In this document: piece after piece, positions 1 through 11,689 of the stretch
Position numbering within the stretch: the first letter of the stretch is position 1
Layout: each line of letters opens with the position of its first letter
Source: Aquilaria yunnanensis
Taxonomy: Eukaryota > Streptophyta > Magnoliopsida > Malvales > Thymelaeaceae
Assembly: GCA_039654915.1 (NCBI GenBank)
Contig: CM077593.1
Coordinates: forward strand, 36,612,501 to 36,676,500
DNA length: 64,000 nucleotides
Reading direction: 5' to 3'
The notes under the pieces: generated by a model
Told to the model about the DNA's origin: nothing
Seen by the model: the letters and a program-made list of their open reading frames with translations, nothing else
Database searches by the model: none
Program-made: the position numbers and the translations under genes

Positions 1-2154
1 ATCTCCTTAACCTCAAACTTCAAGCAATTTTTCAAACAGAGTCAATTTTTGTTGAACGATATGAGAGATCCTGTCGTAGGGGTTCTAAGGAAAGCTCCTT
101 AACCTCAAACTGAATCAAATTTTGAAAACACAGTCAATTTTTCTTCAACGATAGTGGAATTCCTGTCGTAGAGGTTCTAAGGAAGTCTCCTTAACCTCAA
201 ACACAATCAAATTTTCAAACACAGTCAATTTTTCTTCAACGATAGGAGAGTTCCTGTCGTAGAGGTTCTAAGGAAAGCTCCTTAACCTCAAACTAAATCC
301 TATTTTCAAACACGTTCAATTTTTCTTCAACGATAGGAGAGTTCCTGTCGTTGTGGTTCTAGGGAAAGCTCGTTAACCTCAAACTCAATCAATTTTTCAA
401 ACACAGTCAATTTTTCTTGAACGATAGGAGAGTTCCTGTCGTATTGGTTCTCAGGAAAGCTCCTTAACCTCAAACTCAATCAATTTTTCAGACATAGTCA
501 ATTTTCTTCAATGATAAGAGAGTTCCTGTTGTAGAGGTTCTAAGGAAAGCTCCTTAACCTCAAATTAAATCAAATTTTCAAACACAGTCAATTTTTCTTC
601 AATGGTAGAAGAGTTCCTGTCGTAGAGGTTCTAAGAAAATCTCCTTAACCTCAAACTTCAATCAATTTTTCAAACGCAGTCAATTTTTCAACAACAATAA
701 GAGAATTCCTGTTGTCTACGTTCTAAGGAAATCTCCTTAACCTCAAATTCAATCAATTTTTCTGCAACAGTAGGAGAGTTCCTGTCGTAGAGCTTCTAAG
801 GAAAGCTCCTTAACCTCAAACTGAATCAATTTTCCAAACACAGTCACTTTTTCTTCAACGATAGGAGAGTTCCTGTCGTAGAGCTTCTCAGAAAAGCTCG
901 TTAACCTCAAACTCGTTCAAATTTTCAAACAAAGTCAATTTTTCTTCAACGATAGAAGAGTTGCTGTCGTTGAGGTTCTAAGGAAAGCTCTTTAACCTCA
1001 AACTCAAGAAAATTTTCAAACACAGTCAATTTTTCTTCAACGATACGATAGTTCCTGTCGTAGAGGTTCCAAGGAAAGCTCCTTAACCTCAAACTCAAAA
1101 AGTTTTTCAAACACAGTCAATTTTTCTTCAACGATAGGAGAGTTCCTGTCATATAGGTTCTAAGGAAAGCTCCTTAACCTTAAACTCAATCAATTTTTAA
1201 AAACAGTCAATTTTTCTTCAACGATCGGAGAGTTCCTGTGATAGAGGTTCTAAAGAAAGCTCCCTAATCACAAATTCAATCAATTTTTCAAACACAGTCA
1301 TTTTTTCTTCAACGATAGGAGAGTTCCTGTCTTAGAGGTTCTCAGGATAGCTCCTTAACTTCAAACTTAATCAATTTTTCAGACACAGTCAATTTTCTTC
1401 AACGATAGGAGAGTTTCTGTTGTAGAGGTGCTAAGGAAAGCTCCTTAACCTCAAACCAAATCAAATTTTCAAACATAGTCAATTTTTCTTCAACGATAGA
1501 AGAGTTCCTGTCGTAGAGGATCTAAGGAAATCTCCTTAACCTCAAACTTCAATCAATTTTTCAAACACAGTCAATTTCTCATCAAGAATAAGAGAATTCC
1601 TGTTGTCAAGGTTCTAAGGAAATCTCCTTAACCTCAAATTCAACCAATTTTTCTGCAACGATAGGAGAGTTCCTGTCGTAGAGCTTCTAAGGAGTGCTCC
1701 TTAACCTCAAACTCAATCAAATTTTCAAACACAGTCAATTTTTCTTCAACGATAGGAGAGTTCCTGCCGTAGAGGTTCTAAGGAAAGCTCCTTAACCTCC
1801 AACTCAATCAAAATTTCAAACACCGTCAATTTTTCTCCAACGATAAGAGAGTTCCTATCGTAGAGGTTCTAAGAAAAGCTCTTTAACCTCAAACTCTATC
1901 AAATTTTCAAACACAATCAATTTTTCTTCAACGATAGGAGAGTTCCTGTCGTAGAGGTTCTAAGGAAAGCTCCTTAACCCCAAACTCAATCAATTTTTCA
2001 AACACAGTCTATTTTTCTTCAACGATAGGAGAGTTCCTGTCGTAGAGGTTCTAAGGAAAGCTCCTTAACCTCAAACTTAATCAAATTTTCAAACACAGTC
2101 AATTTTTCTTCAATGATGGAGAGTTCCTGTCCTAGAGGTTCTAAGGAAATCTCC

Positions 2155-2770
2155 TTAACCACAAACTTCAATCAATTTTTCAAACAAAGTCAATTTTTCT
2201 TCAACGATAAGAGAATTCCTGTGGTCGAGGTTCTAAGGAAATCTCCTTAACCTGAAATTCAATCAATTTTTCTTCAACGATAGGAGATTTCTGTCGTAGA
2301 GGTTCTAAGGAAATCTCCTTCACCTCAAACTCAATCAAATTTTCAAACACAGTGAATTTTTCTTCAACGATAGGAGAGTTCCTGTCGTAGAGGTTCTAAG
2401 GAAAGCTCATTAACCTCAAACTTAATCAATTTTTCAAACATAGTCAATTTTTCTTTAACGATAGGAGAGTTCCTGTCGTAGAGGTTCTAAGGAAAGCTCC
2501 TTAACCTCAAACTTAATCAAATTTTCAAACACAGTCAATTTTTCTTCAACGATTGGAGAGTTCCTGGCGTAGAGGTTCTAAGGAAATCTCTTTAACCACA
2601 AACTTCAATCAATTTTTCAAACACAGTCAATTTTTCTTCAACAATAAGAGAATTCCTGTGGTCGAGGTTCTAAGGAAATCTCCTTAACCTGAAATTCAAT
2701 CAATTTTTCTTCAACGATAGGAGAGTTCTTGTCGTAGAGGTTCTAAGGAAATCTCCTTCACCTCAAACCC
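2155..2770 (+). repeat. 437-bp five-monomer tandem repeat
   Basis: The tag GTGGTCGAGG at 2221 recurs at 2658, an offset of 437 bp. That equals four 91-bp monomers plus one 73-bp monomer. Both copies have the order: CCACAAACTTCAATC monomer, 73-bp monomer with CCTGAAATTC, then a CTCCTTCACC monomer. A related tag lies at 6389. Exact ends are approximate. Confidence 0.75.
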
Positions 2771-3828
2771 AATCAAATTTTCAAACACAGTCAATTTTTC
2801 TTCAACGATAAGAGAGTTCCTGTCGTAGAGGTTCTGAGGAAAGCTCCTTAACCTCAAACTCAATCAAATTTTCAAACACAGTCAATTTTTCTTCAATCCT
2901 AAGAGAGTTCCTGTCGTAGAGGTTCTAAGGAAAGCTCCTTAACCTCAAACTCAATCAAATTTTCAAACATTGTCAATTTTTCTTCAACGATAGGAGGGTT
3001 CCTGTCGTAGAGGTTCTAAGGAAAGCTGCTTAACCTCAAACTCAATAATTTTTCAAACACATTCAATTTTCTTCAACGACAGGAGAGTTCCTGTTGTAGA
3101 GGTCCTAAGGAAAGCTCCTTAACCTCGAACTAAAACAAATTTTCAATCACAGTCAATTTTTCTTCAACGATAGAAGAGTTCCTGTCGTAGAGGTTCTAAG
3201 GAAATCTCCTTAACGTCAAACTTCAGTCAATTTTTCAAACACAGTCAATTTTGCTTCAATGATAAGAGAATTCCTGCTGTGGAGGTCAAAAGGAAATCTC
3301 CTTAACCTCAACTTCAATCAATTTTTCTTCAACGATATGAGAGTTCTTGTCATAGAGGTTCTAAGGAATGCTCCTTAACCTCAAACTTCATTCAATTTTT
3401 CAAACACAGTTAATTTTTCTTCAACGATAGGAGAGTTCCTGTCGTAGAGGTTCTAACGAAATCTCCTTAACCTTAAACTTCAAGCATTTTTTCAAACAGA
3501 GTCAACTTTTGTTGAACGATAGGAGAGATCCTGTCGTAGGGGTTCTAAGGAAAGCTCCTTAACCTCAAACTGAATCAAATTTCCAAAACACAGTCAATTT
3601 TTCTTCAACGATAGGAGGATTCCTGTCGTGGAGGTTCTAAGGAAATCTCCTTAACCTCAAACTTAATCAAATTTTCAAACACAGTCGATTTTTCTTCAAC
3701 GATAGCAGAGTTCCTGTCGTAGAGGTTCTAAGGAAAGCTCCTTAACCTCAAACTCAATCAAAGTTTCAAACACAGTCAATTTTTCCTCAATCATAGGAGA
3801 GTTCCTGTCGTAGAGGTTCTAAGGAATG

Positions 3829-3934
3829 CTCCTTAACCTCAACCTTAATCAAATTTTTGAACACAGTCAATTTTTCTTCAACGATTGGAGAGTTCCTGTC
3901 GTAGAGGTTCCTGTCATAGAGGTTATAGGGAATG
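3829..3934 (+). repeat. 106-bp variant monomer (15-bp internal duplication)
   Basis: GTTCCTGTCGTAGAG at 3892-3906 is followed directly by GTTCCTGTCATAGAG at 3907-3921, so the monomer is 106 bp long. The same variant recurs with duplication starts at 5364, 7256, 12282, 52201 and 61490. In each case it follows a monomer carrying CGATTGG or CAATTGG. In the normal monomer, GTTC already occurs twice 15 bp apart, which offers a slippage register. Confidence 0.9.
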
Positions 3935-3984
3935 CTCCTTAACCTCAAACTTCAATTAATTTTTCAAACACAGTCAATTTTTCT

Positions 3985-4945
3985 TCAATGATAGGAGAGT
4001 TCCTGTCATAGATGTTCTAACGAAATCTCCTTAACCTCAAACTTCAAGCAATTTTTGAAACAGAGTGAATTTTTCTTGAACGATAGGAGAGTTCCTGTCG
4101 TTGAGGTTCTAAAGGAAGCTCCTTAACCTCAAACTGAATCAAATTTCCAAACACAGTCAATTTTTCCTCAACGATAGGAGGGTTCCTGTCGTAGAGGTTC
4201 CAAGGAAATTTCCTTAACCTCAAACTCAATCAAATTTTCAAACACAGTCAATTTTTCTTCAACGATAGAAGAGTTCCTGTCATTGACGTTCTAAGGAAAG
4301 CACCTTAACCTCAAATTCAATCAAATTTTCAAACACAGTTAATTTTTCTTCAATGATAGGAGAGTTCCTGTCGTAGATGTTCTAACGAAATCTCCTTAAC
4401 CTCAAACTTCAAGAAATTTTTGAAACAGAGTGAATTTTTCTTGAACGATAGGAGAGTTCCTGTCGTTGAGGTTCTAAGGAAAGCTCCTTAACCTCAAACT
4501 GAATCAAATTTCCAAACACAGTCAATTTTTCTTCAACGATAGGAGGGTTCCTGTCGTAGAGGTTCCAAGGAAATTTCCTTAACCTCAAACTCAATCAAAT
4601 TTTCAAACAAAGTCAATTTTTCTTCAACGATAGAAGAGTTCCTGTCGTAGACGTTCTAAGGAAAGCACCTTAACCTCAAATTCAATCAAATTTTCAAACA
4701 CAGTTAATTTTTCTTCAATGATAGGAGAGTTCCTGTCGTAGATGTTCTAACGAAATCTCTTTAACCTCAAACTTAAAGAAATTTTTGAAACAGAGTGAAT
4801 TTTTCTTGAACGATAGGGGAGTTCCTGTCGTTGAGGTTCTAAGGAAAGCTCCTTAACCTCAAACTCAATCAGATTTTCAAACACAGTCAATTTTTCTTCA
4901 ACGATAGAAGAGTTCCTGTCGTAGACGTTCTAAGGAAAGCACCTT
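3985..4945 (+). repeat. 365-bp four-monomer tandem repeat, two and a half copies
   Basis: The tag TGAAACAGAG occurs at 4056, 4421 and 4786, spaced 365 bp apart (four monomers plus one base). Copies one and two are nearly identical, including GGAGGGTTCC and CCAAGGAAATTTCC. The third copy keeps its first monomer but then jumps to the ATAGAAGAG/GTAGACG monomer, so it has lost the internal GAATCAAATTTCC monomer. Short reverse-strand open frames here are by-products of two monomers lacking a stop; they are not genes. Confidence 0.8.
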
Positions 4946-6558
4946 AATCTCAAACTCAATCAATTTTTCAAACACCGTCAATTTTTCTTCAACGATAGGA
5001 GAGTTCTTGTCGTAAAGGTTCTCAGGAAAGCTCCTTAACATCAAACTCAATCAATTTTTCAAACACAGTCAATTTTTCTTCAATGATAGGAGAGTATCTG
5101 TCGTAGAGGTAAGGAAAGATCCTTAACCTCAAACTCAATCAACTTTTCAAACACAATCAATTTTTCTTTAACGATAGGAGAATTCCTGTCGTTGAGGTTC
5201 TAAGGAAAGCTCCTTAACCTCAAACTCAATCAATTTTTCAAATACAGTCAATTTTTCTTAAACGATAGGAGAGTTCCTGTCGTAGAGGTTCTAAGAAATG
5301 CTCCTTAACCTCAAACTCAATCAAATTTTCGAACACAGTCAATTTTTCTTCAACGATTGGAGAGTTCCTGTCGTAGAGGTTCCTGTCATAGAGGTTCTAG
5401 GGAATGCTCCTTAACCTCAAACTTCTATTAATTTTTCAAACACAGTCAATTTTTCTTCAATGATAGGAGAGTTCCTCTCGTAGAAGTTCTAACGAAATCT
5501 CCTTAACCTCAAACTTCAAGCAATTTTTGAAACAGAGTGAATTTCTCTTCAACGATAGGAGAGTTCTTGTCGTTGAGGTTCTAAGGAAAGCTCCTTAACC
5601 TCAAACTGAATCAAATTTTCAAACACAGTCAATTTTTCTTCAACGATAGGAGAGTTCCTGTCATAGAGGTTCTAAGGAAATCTCCTTCACCTCAAACTCA
5701 ATCAAATTTTCAAACACAGTCAATTTTTCTTCAATGATAGGAGAGTTCCTGTCGTAGAGGTTCTAAGGAAAGCTCCTTAACCTGATACTCAATCAAAATT
5801 TCAAACACAGTCAATTTTTCTTCAATCATTAGAGAGTTCCTGTCGTAGAGGTTCTAAGGAAAGCTCCTTAACCTCAAACTCAATCAAAATTTCAAACACA
5901 GTCAATTTTTCTTCAACGATAGGAGAGTTTCTGTCGTAGAGGTTCGAAGGAAAGCTCCTTAACCTAATACTCAATCAAAATTTCAAACACTGTCAATTTT
6001 TCTTCAATCATAAGAGAGTTCCTGTCGTAGAGGTTCTAAGGAAAGCTCCTTAACCTCAAACTCTATCAAATTTTCAAACACAGACAGTTTTTCTTCAACG
6101 ATAGGAGAGTTCCTGTCGTAGAGGTTCTAAGGAAAGCTCCTTAACCTCACACTCAATCAATTTTTCAAACACAGTCAATTTTTCTTCAACAATAGAAGAA
6201 TTCCTGTCGTAGAGGTTCTAAGGAAAGCTCCTTAACCTCAAACTTAATCAAATTTTCAAACACAGTCAATTTTTCTTCAATGATTGGAGAGTTCCTGTCG
6301 TAGAGGTTCGAAGGAAATCTCCTGAACCACAAACTTCAATCAATTTTTCAGACACAGTCAATTTTTCTTCAACGATAAAAGAATTCCTGTGGTCGAGGTT
6401 CTAAGGAAATCTCCTTAACCTGAAATTCAGTCAATTTTTCTTCAACGATAGGAGAGTTCCTGTCGTAGAGGTTCTAACGAAATCTCCTTCACCTCAAACT
6501 CAATCAACTTTTCAAACACAGTCAATTTTTCTTCAACAATCAGAGAGTTCCTGTCGTA

Positions 6559-6586
6559 GAGGTTCTAAGGAAAGCTCCTTAACCTC
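6559..6586. repeat. Imperfect dyad across the monomer junction (example)
   Basis: GAGGT (6559-6563) pairs with ACCTC (6582-6586), and TAAGGA (6566-6571) pairs with TCCTTA (6576-6581). The loop is AAGC and there is a two-base bulge, TC. This gives an 11-bp stem from 28 nt. The same arrangement recurs in a large share of monomers because both arms lie in the common form. Variants with GTTGAGGTTC extend the outer arm to TTGAGGT against ACCTCAA. Variants with TAACGA or GCTACTT weaken the inner arm, so the stem is common but not strictly kept. A cruciform or hairpin role is inference. Confidence 0.8.
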
Positions 6587-6665
6587 AAACTCAATCAAAT
6601 TTTCAAACACAGTCAATTTTTCTTCAATCATAAGAGAGTTCCTGTCGTAGAGGTTCTAAGGAAAG
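6575..6665 (+). repeat. Representative 91-bp monomer
   Basis: A near-consensus copy given as a reference for monomer numbering. Its first ~54 bases contain very few G residues. Two similar elements, TCAAATTTTC at 6595-6604 and TCAATTTTTC at 6613-6622, lie exactly 18 bp apart. The last third is G-rich. It deviates from the commonest form by CAATCATAAG in place of CAACGATAGG, which removes one CpG. AluI (AGCT) occurs once in monomers of the AAAGCTCC class, so that class should give a 91-bp ladder; the AAATCTCC class lacks the site. Confidence 0.9.
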
Positions 6666-9600
6666 CTCCTTAACCTCAAACTCAATCAAAGTTTCAATCA
6701 TAGTCAATTTTTCTTCAATCGTAGGAGGGTTCGTGCCGTAGAGGTTCTAAGGAAAGCTACTTAACCTCAAACTCAATAATTCGTCTAAAACAGCCAATTT
6801 TCTTCAACGACCGGAGAGTTCTTGTTGTAGAGGTCCTAAGGAAAGCTCCTTAACCTCCAACTAAAACAAATATTCAAACACAGTCAATTTTTCTTCAATG
6901 ATAGAAGAGTTCCTGTTGTAGAGGTTCTAAGGAAATCGCCTTAACGTCAAACTTCAGTCAATTTTTCAAACACAGTCAATTTTTCTTCAATGACAAGAGA
7001 ATTCCTGTTGTCGAGGTTATAAGGAAATCTCCTTAACCTCAACTTAAATCAATTTTTCTTCAACGATAGGAGAGTTCCTTTCGTAGAGGTTTTAAGGAAA
7101 GCTCCTTAACCTCAAACTCAATCAAATTTTCAAACATAGTCAATTTTTCTTCAATCATAGGAGAGTTCCTGTCGTAGAGGTTCTAAGGAATGCTCCTTAA
7201 CCTCAAACTCAATCAAATTTTTGAAAACAGTCAATTTTTCTTCAACGATTGGAGAGTTCCAGTCGTAGAGGTTCCTGTCATAGAGGTTCTAGGGAAAGCT
7301 CCTTAACCTCAAACTTCAATCAATTTTTCAAACACAGTCAATTTTTCTTCAATGATAGGAGAGTTCCTGTCGTAGATGTTCTAACGAAATCTCCTTAACC
7401 TCAAACTTTAAACAATTTTTCAAACAGAGTGAATTTTTATTGAACGATAGAAGAGTTCCTGTCGTTGAGGTTCTAAGGAAAGCTCCTTAACGTCAAACTG
7501 AATCAAACTTCCAAACACAGTCAATTTTTCCTCAACGACAGGAGAGTTCCTATCATAGAGGTTCTAAGGAAATCTCCTTAACTTCAAACTCAATCAAATT
7601 TTCAAACACTGTCAATTTTTCTTCAACAATAGAAGAGTTCCTATCGTAGACGTTCTAAGGAAAGCACCTTAACCTCAAATTCAATCAAATTTTCAAACAC
7701 AATTAATTTTTCTTCAACGATAGGAGAGTTCGTGTCGTTGAGGTTCTAAGGAAAGCTCCTTAACCTCAAACTCAATCAATTTTTCAAACACAGTCAATTT
7801 TTCTTCAACGATAGGAGAGTTCCTGTCGTAAACGTTCTCTGGAAAGCTCCTTAACCTCAAACTCAATCAATTTTTCAAACACAGTCAATTTTTCTTCAAT
7901 GATAGGAGAGTTCATGTCGTAGAGGTTCTAAGGAAACATTCTTAACCTCAAACTCAATCAAATTTTCAAACACAGTCAATTTTTCTTCAACGATAGGAGA
8001 ATTCCTGTCGTTGAGGTTTTAAGGAAAGCTCCTTAACCTGAAACTCAATTAAATTTTGAAATGCAGTCAATTTTTCTTCAACGATAGGGGAGTTCCTGTC
8101 GTAGAGGTTCTAACGAAATCTCCTTAACCTCAAATTTCAAGCAATTTTTCAAACAGAGTCAATTTTTCTTGAACGATAGGAGAGTTCCTGTCTTAGAGGT
8201 TCTATGGAAAGCTCCTTAAGCTCAAACTGAATCAAATTTCCATACATAGTCAATTTTTCTTCAAGGATAGGAGAGTTCCTGTCGTAGAGGTTCTAACGAA
8301 ATCTCCTTAACCTCAAACTTCAAGCAATTTTTCAAAGAGAGTCAACTCTTCTTGAACGATAGGAGAGTTCCTGTTGTAGAGGTTCTAAGGAAAGCTCCTT
8401 AACCTCAAACTGAATCAAATTTCCAAACACAGTCAATTTTTCTTCAACGATAGGAGAGTTCCTGTCTTAGAGGTTCTAACGAAATCTCCTTAACCTCAAA
8501 CTTCAAGCAATTTTTCAAACAGAGTCAATTTTTCTTAAACGATAGGAGAGTTCCTGTCGTAGAGGTTTTAAGGAAAGCTCCTTAACCTCAAACTGAATCA
8601 AATTTCCAAACACAGTCAATTTTTCTTCAACGTTAGGAGAGTTCCTGTCGTAGAGGTTCTAAGGAAAGCGCCTTAACCTCAAACTCAATCAAATTTTCAA
8701 ACACAGTCAATTTTTCATCAACGATAGGAGAGTTCGTATCGTTGAGGTTCTAAGGGAAGCTCCTTAACCTCAAACTTAATCAATTTTTCAAACACAGTCA
8801 ATTTTTCTTCAACGATAGGAGAGTTCCTGTCGTAGAGGTTCCGAGGAAAGCTCCTTAACCTCAAACTCAATCAATTTTTCAAACACAGTCAATTTTTTTT
8901 CAACGATAGGAGAGTTCCTATTGTAAAGGTTCTCAGGAAAGCTACTTAACCTCAAACTCAATCAATTTTTCAAACACAGTCAATTTTTCTTGAACGATAG
9001 GAGAGTTCCTGTCGTAGAGGTTATAAGGAAAGCTACTTAACCTCAAACTGAATCAAATTTTCAAACACAGACAATTTTTTTTCAGACACAGACAATTTTC
9101 TTCAACGATAAGAGAGTTCCTGTCATAGAGGTTCTAAGGAAAGCTCCTTAACCTGAAACTCAATCAATTTTTCAAATGCAGTCAATTTTTCTTGAACGAT
9201 AGGGGAGTTCCTGTCGTAGAGGTTCTATGGAAAGCTCCTTAAGCTCCAACTGAATCAATTTTCCAAACACAGTCAATTTTTCTTCAACGATAGGAGAGTT
9301 CCTGTCGTACAGGTTCCCAGGAAAGCTCCTTAACCTCAAACTCGATCAATTTTTCAAATACAGTCAATTTTTCTTCAACTATAGGAGAGTTCCTGTTGTA
9401 AAGGTTCTCAGGAAAGCTACTTATCCACAAAATCAATCAATTTTTCAAACACAGTCAATTTTTCTTCAATGATACGAGAGTTCCTATCGTAGAGGTTCTA
9501 ACGAAATCTCGTTAACCTCAAACTTCAAGCAATTTTTCAAACACAGTGAATTTTTCTTGAACTTAGGACAGTTGCTATCGTAGAGGTTATAAGGAAAGCT

Positions 9601-9740
9601 ACTTAACCTCAAATTGAATCAAAATTTCAAACACAGACAATTTTTTTTCAACGATAGGAGAGTTCCTGTCGTAGAGGTTCTAAGGAAATCTCCTTAACCT
9701 GAAACTTAATCAAATTTTCAAACACAGTCAGTTTTTCTTC
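6665..9740 (+). repeat. Segment A, copy 1 (A1)
   Basis: Copy 1 of a segment present three times. Its start is marked by CAAAGTTTCAATCATAG (6691 region), followed by CAATTCGTCTAAAACAG, a 73-bp monomer at 7029 and a 106-bp monomer at 7256. It matches A2 at a constant offset of 5026 bp up to about 9228. It matches A3 at an offset of 15,797-15,798 bp from about 7800 to 9740. The rare 111-bp monomer at 9033-9143 and TATCCACAAAATC near 9421 are diagnostic. Confidence 0.85.
9033..9143 (+). repeat. 111-bp variant monomer with duplicated A/T-tract segment
   Basis: After AAACACAG the sequence runs ACAATTTTTTTTC, AGACACAG, ACAATTTTC, so the A/T tract plus CACAG block occurs one extra time (+21 bp, with one T lost nearby). 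Exact-length counterparts lie at 14059-14169 and 24831-24941, within A2 and A3. The event therefore predates the segment duplications. Confidence 0.85.
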
Positions 9741-11230
9741 AATGATAGGAGAGTTCGTATCGTTGAGGTTCTAAGGGAAGCTCCTTAACCTCAAACTTAA
9801 TCAATTTTTCAAACACAGTGAATTTTTCTTGAACGATAGGAGAGTTCCTGTTGTAAAGGTTCTCAGGAAAGCTACTTAACCTCAAACTCAATCAATTTTT
9901 CAAACACAGTCAATTTTTCTTCAATGATAGGAGAGTTCCTGTCGTAGAGGTTCTAAGGAAAGCTCCTTAACCTCAAACTCAATCAATTTTTCAAATACAG
10001 TCAATTTTTATTCAACGATAGGAGAGTTCCTATCATAAAGGTTCTCAGGAAAACTCCTAAACCTCAAACTCAAACAATTTTTCAGACACAGTCAATTTTC
10101 TTCGACGATAAGAGAGTTCCTGTCGTAGAGGTTCTAAGCAAAGCTCCTTAACCTGAAACTCAATCAATTTTTCAAACGCAGTCAATTTTTCTTCAACGAT
10201 AGGGGAGTTCCTGTCGCAGAGGTTCTAACGAAATCTCCTTAACCTCAAACTTCAAGCAATTTTTCAAACAGAGTCAATTTTTCTTGAACGATAGGAGAGT
10301 TCCTGTCGTAGAGGTTCTAAGGAAAGCTCGTTAACCTCAAACTGAATCAAATTTCCAAACACAGTCAATTTTTCTTCAACGATAGGCGAGTTCCTGTCGT
10401 AGAGGTTCTAAGGAAAGCGCCTTAACCTCAAACTCAATCAAATTTTCAAAAACAGTCAATTTTTCTTCAACGATAGGAGAGTTCGTATCGTTGAGGTTCT
10501 AAGGGAAGCTCCTTAACCTCAAACTTAATCAATTTTTCAAACACAGTGAATTTTTCTTGAACGATAGGAGAGTTCCTGTTGTAAAGGTTCTCAGGAAAGC
10601 TACTTAACCTCAAACTCAATCAATTTTTCAAACACAGTCAATTTTTCTTCAATGATAGGAGAGTTCCTGTCGTAGAGGTTCTAAGGAAAGCTCCTTAACC
10701 TCAAACTCAATCAATTTTTCAAATACAGTCAATTTTTATTCAACGATAGGAGAGTTCCTATCATAAAGGTTCTCCGGAAAACTCCTAAACCTCAAACTCA
10801 AACAATTTTTCAGACACAGTCAATTTTCTTCGACGATAAGAGAGTTCCTGTCGTAGAGGTTCTAAGCAAAGCTCCTTAACCTGAAACTCAATCAATTTTT
10901 CAAACGCAGTCAATTTTTCTTCAACGATAGGGGAGTTCCTGTCGTAGAGGTTCTAACGAAATCTCCTTAACCTCAAACTTCAAGCAATTTTTCAAACAGA
11001 GTCAATTTTTCTTGAACGATAGGAGAGTTCCTGTCGTAGAGGTTCTAAGGAAAGCTCGTTAACCTCAAACTGAATCAAATTTCCAAACACAGTCAATTTT
11101 TCTTCAACGATAGGCGAGTTCCTGTCGTAGAGGTTCTAAGGAAAGCTCCTTAACCTCAAACTCAATCAAAATTTCAAACACAGTCAATTTTTCTTCAACG
11201 ATAGGAGAGTTCGTATCGTTGAGGTTCTAA
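9740..11230 (+). repeat. 728-bp eight-monomer tandem repeat, two copies
   Basis: GAGTTCGTAT at 9751 recurs at 10479, an offset of 728 bp (8 x 91). Both copies carry the same order: GTTGTAAAGG monomer, GTCATAAAGG-type monomer, TTTTTCAGACACAG monomer, AACGCAG/ATAGGGGAG monomer, the AAGCAATTTTTC/CAGAGTC monomer and a GAATCAAATTTCC monomer. Only a few substitutions separate them, for example GTCGCAGAGG against GTCGTAGAGG. The second copy and what follows (10479-11715) match 14504-15738. Confidence 0.85.
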
Positions 11231-11689
11231 GGAAAGCTCCTTAACCTCAAACTCAATCAATTTTTCAAACACAGTCAATTTTTCTTCAACGATAGGAGAG
11301 TTCCTGTCGTAGAGGTTCTCAGGAAAGCTCCTTAACCTCAAACTCAATCAATTTTTCAAACACAGTCAATTTTTCTTCAATGATAGGAGAGTTCCTGTCG
11401 TATAGGTTCTCAGGAAAGCTCCTTAACCTCAAACTCAATCAAATTTTCAAACACAGTCAATATTTCTTGAACGATAAGAGAGTTCCTGTCGTAGAGGATC
11501 TAAGGAAAGCTACTTAACCTCAAACTGGATCAAATTTTCAAACACAGGTGAATTTTTTTCAACGATAGGAGAGTTCCTATCGTAGAGGTTCTAAGGAAAT
11601 CTCCTTAACCTGAAACTCAATCAAATTTTCAAACACAGTCAATTTTCCTTCAATGATAGGAGAGTTCCTATCGTAGAGGTTCTAAGGAA

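Larger units (their letters stand above)
1..7400 (+). repeat. Left domain: diverged monomers with 73-bp variants
   Basis: Satellite rich in one recurring monomer order: a monomer with CTTCAATCAATTTTTC and ATAAGAGAATTCC, then a short 73-bp monomer. Short monomers start at 733, 1624, 2243 (72 bp), 2680, 3298, 6411 and 7029. Each lacks the 18 bp between the two A/T-tract elements, so one CAATTTTTC runs straight into TTCAACG or TGCAACG. The window's first monomers (1-180) match 3460-3640 at an offset of 3460, including the tag GAGAGATCCTGTCGTAGGGG. No gene is present. Confidence 0.85.

Noticed and set aside
4044..4594. Two similar reverse-strand open frames of 61 codons (4044-4229, 4409-4594)
   Set aside because: They span two satellite monomers and recur because the 365-bp unit is duplicated. 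The period of 91 is not divisible by 3, so the frame shifts each monomer and soon meets a stop. Nothing supports coding.
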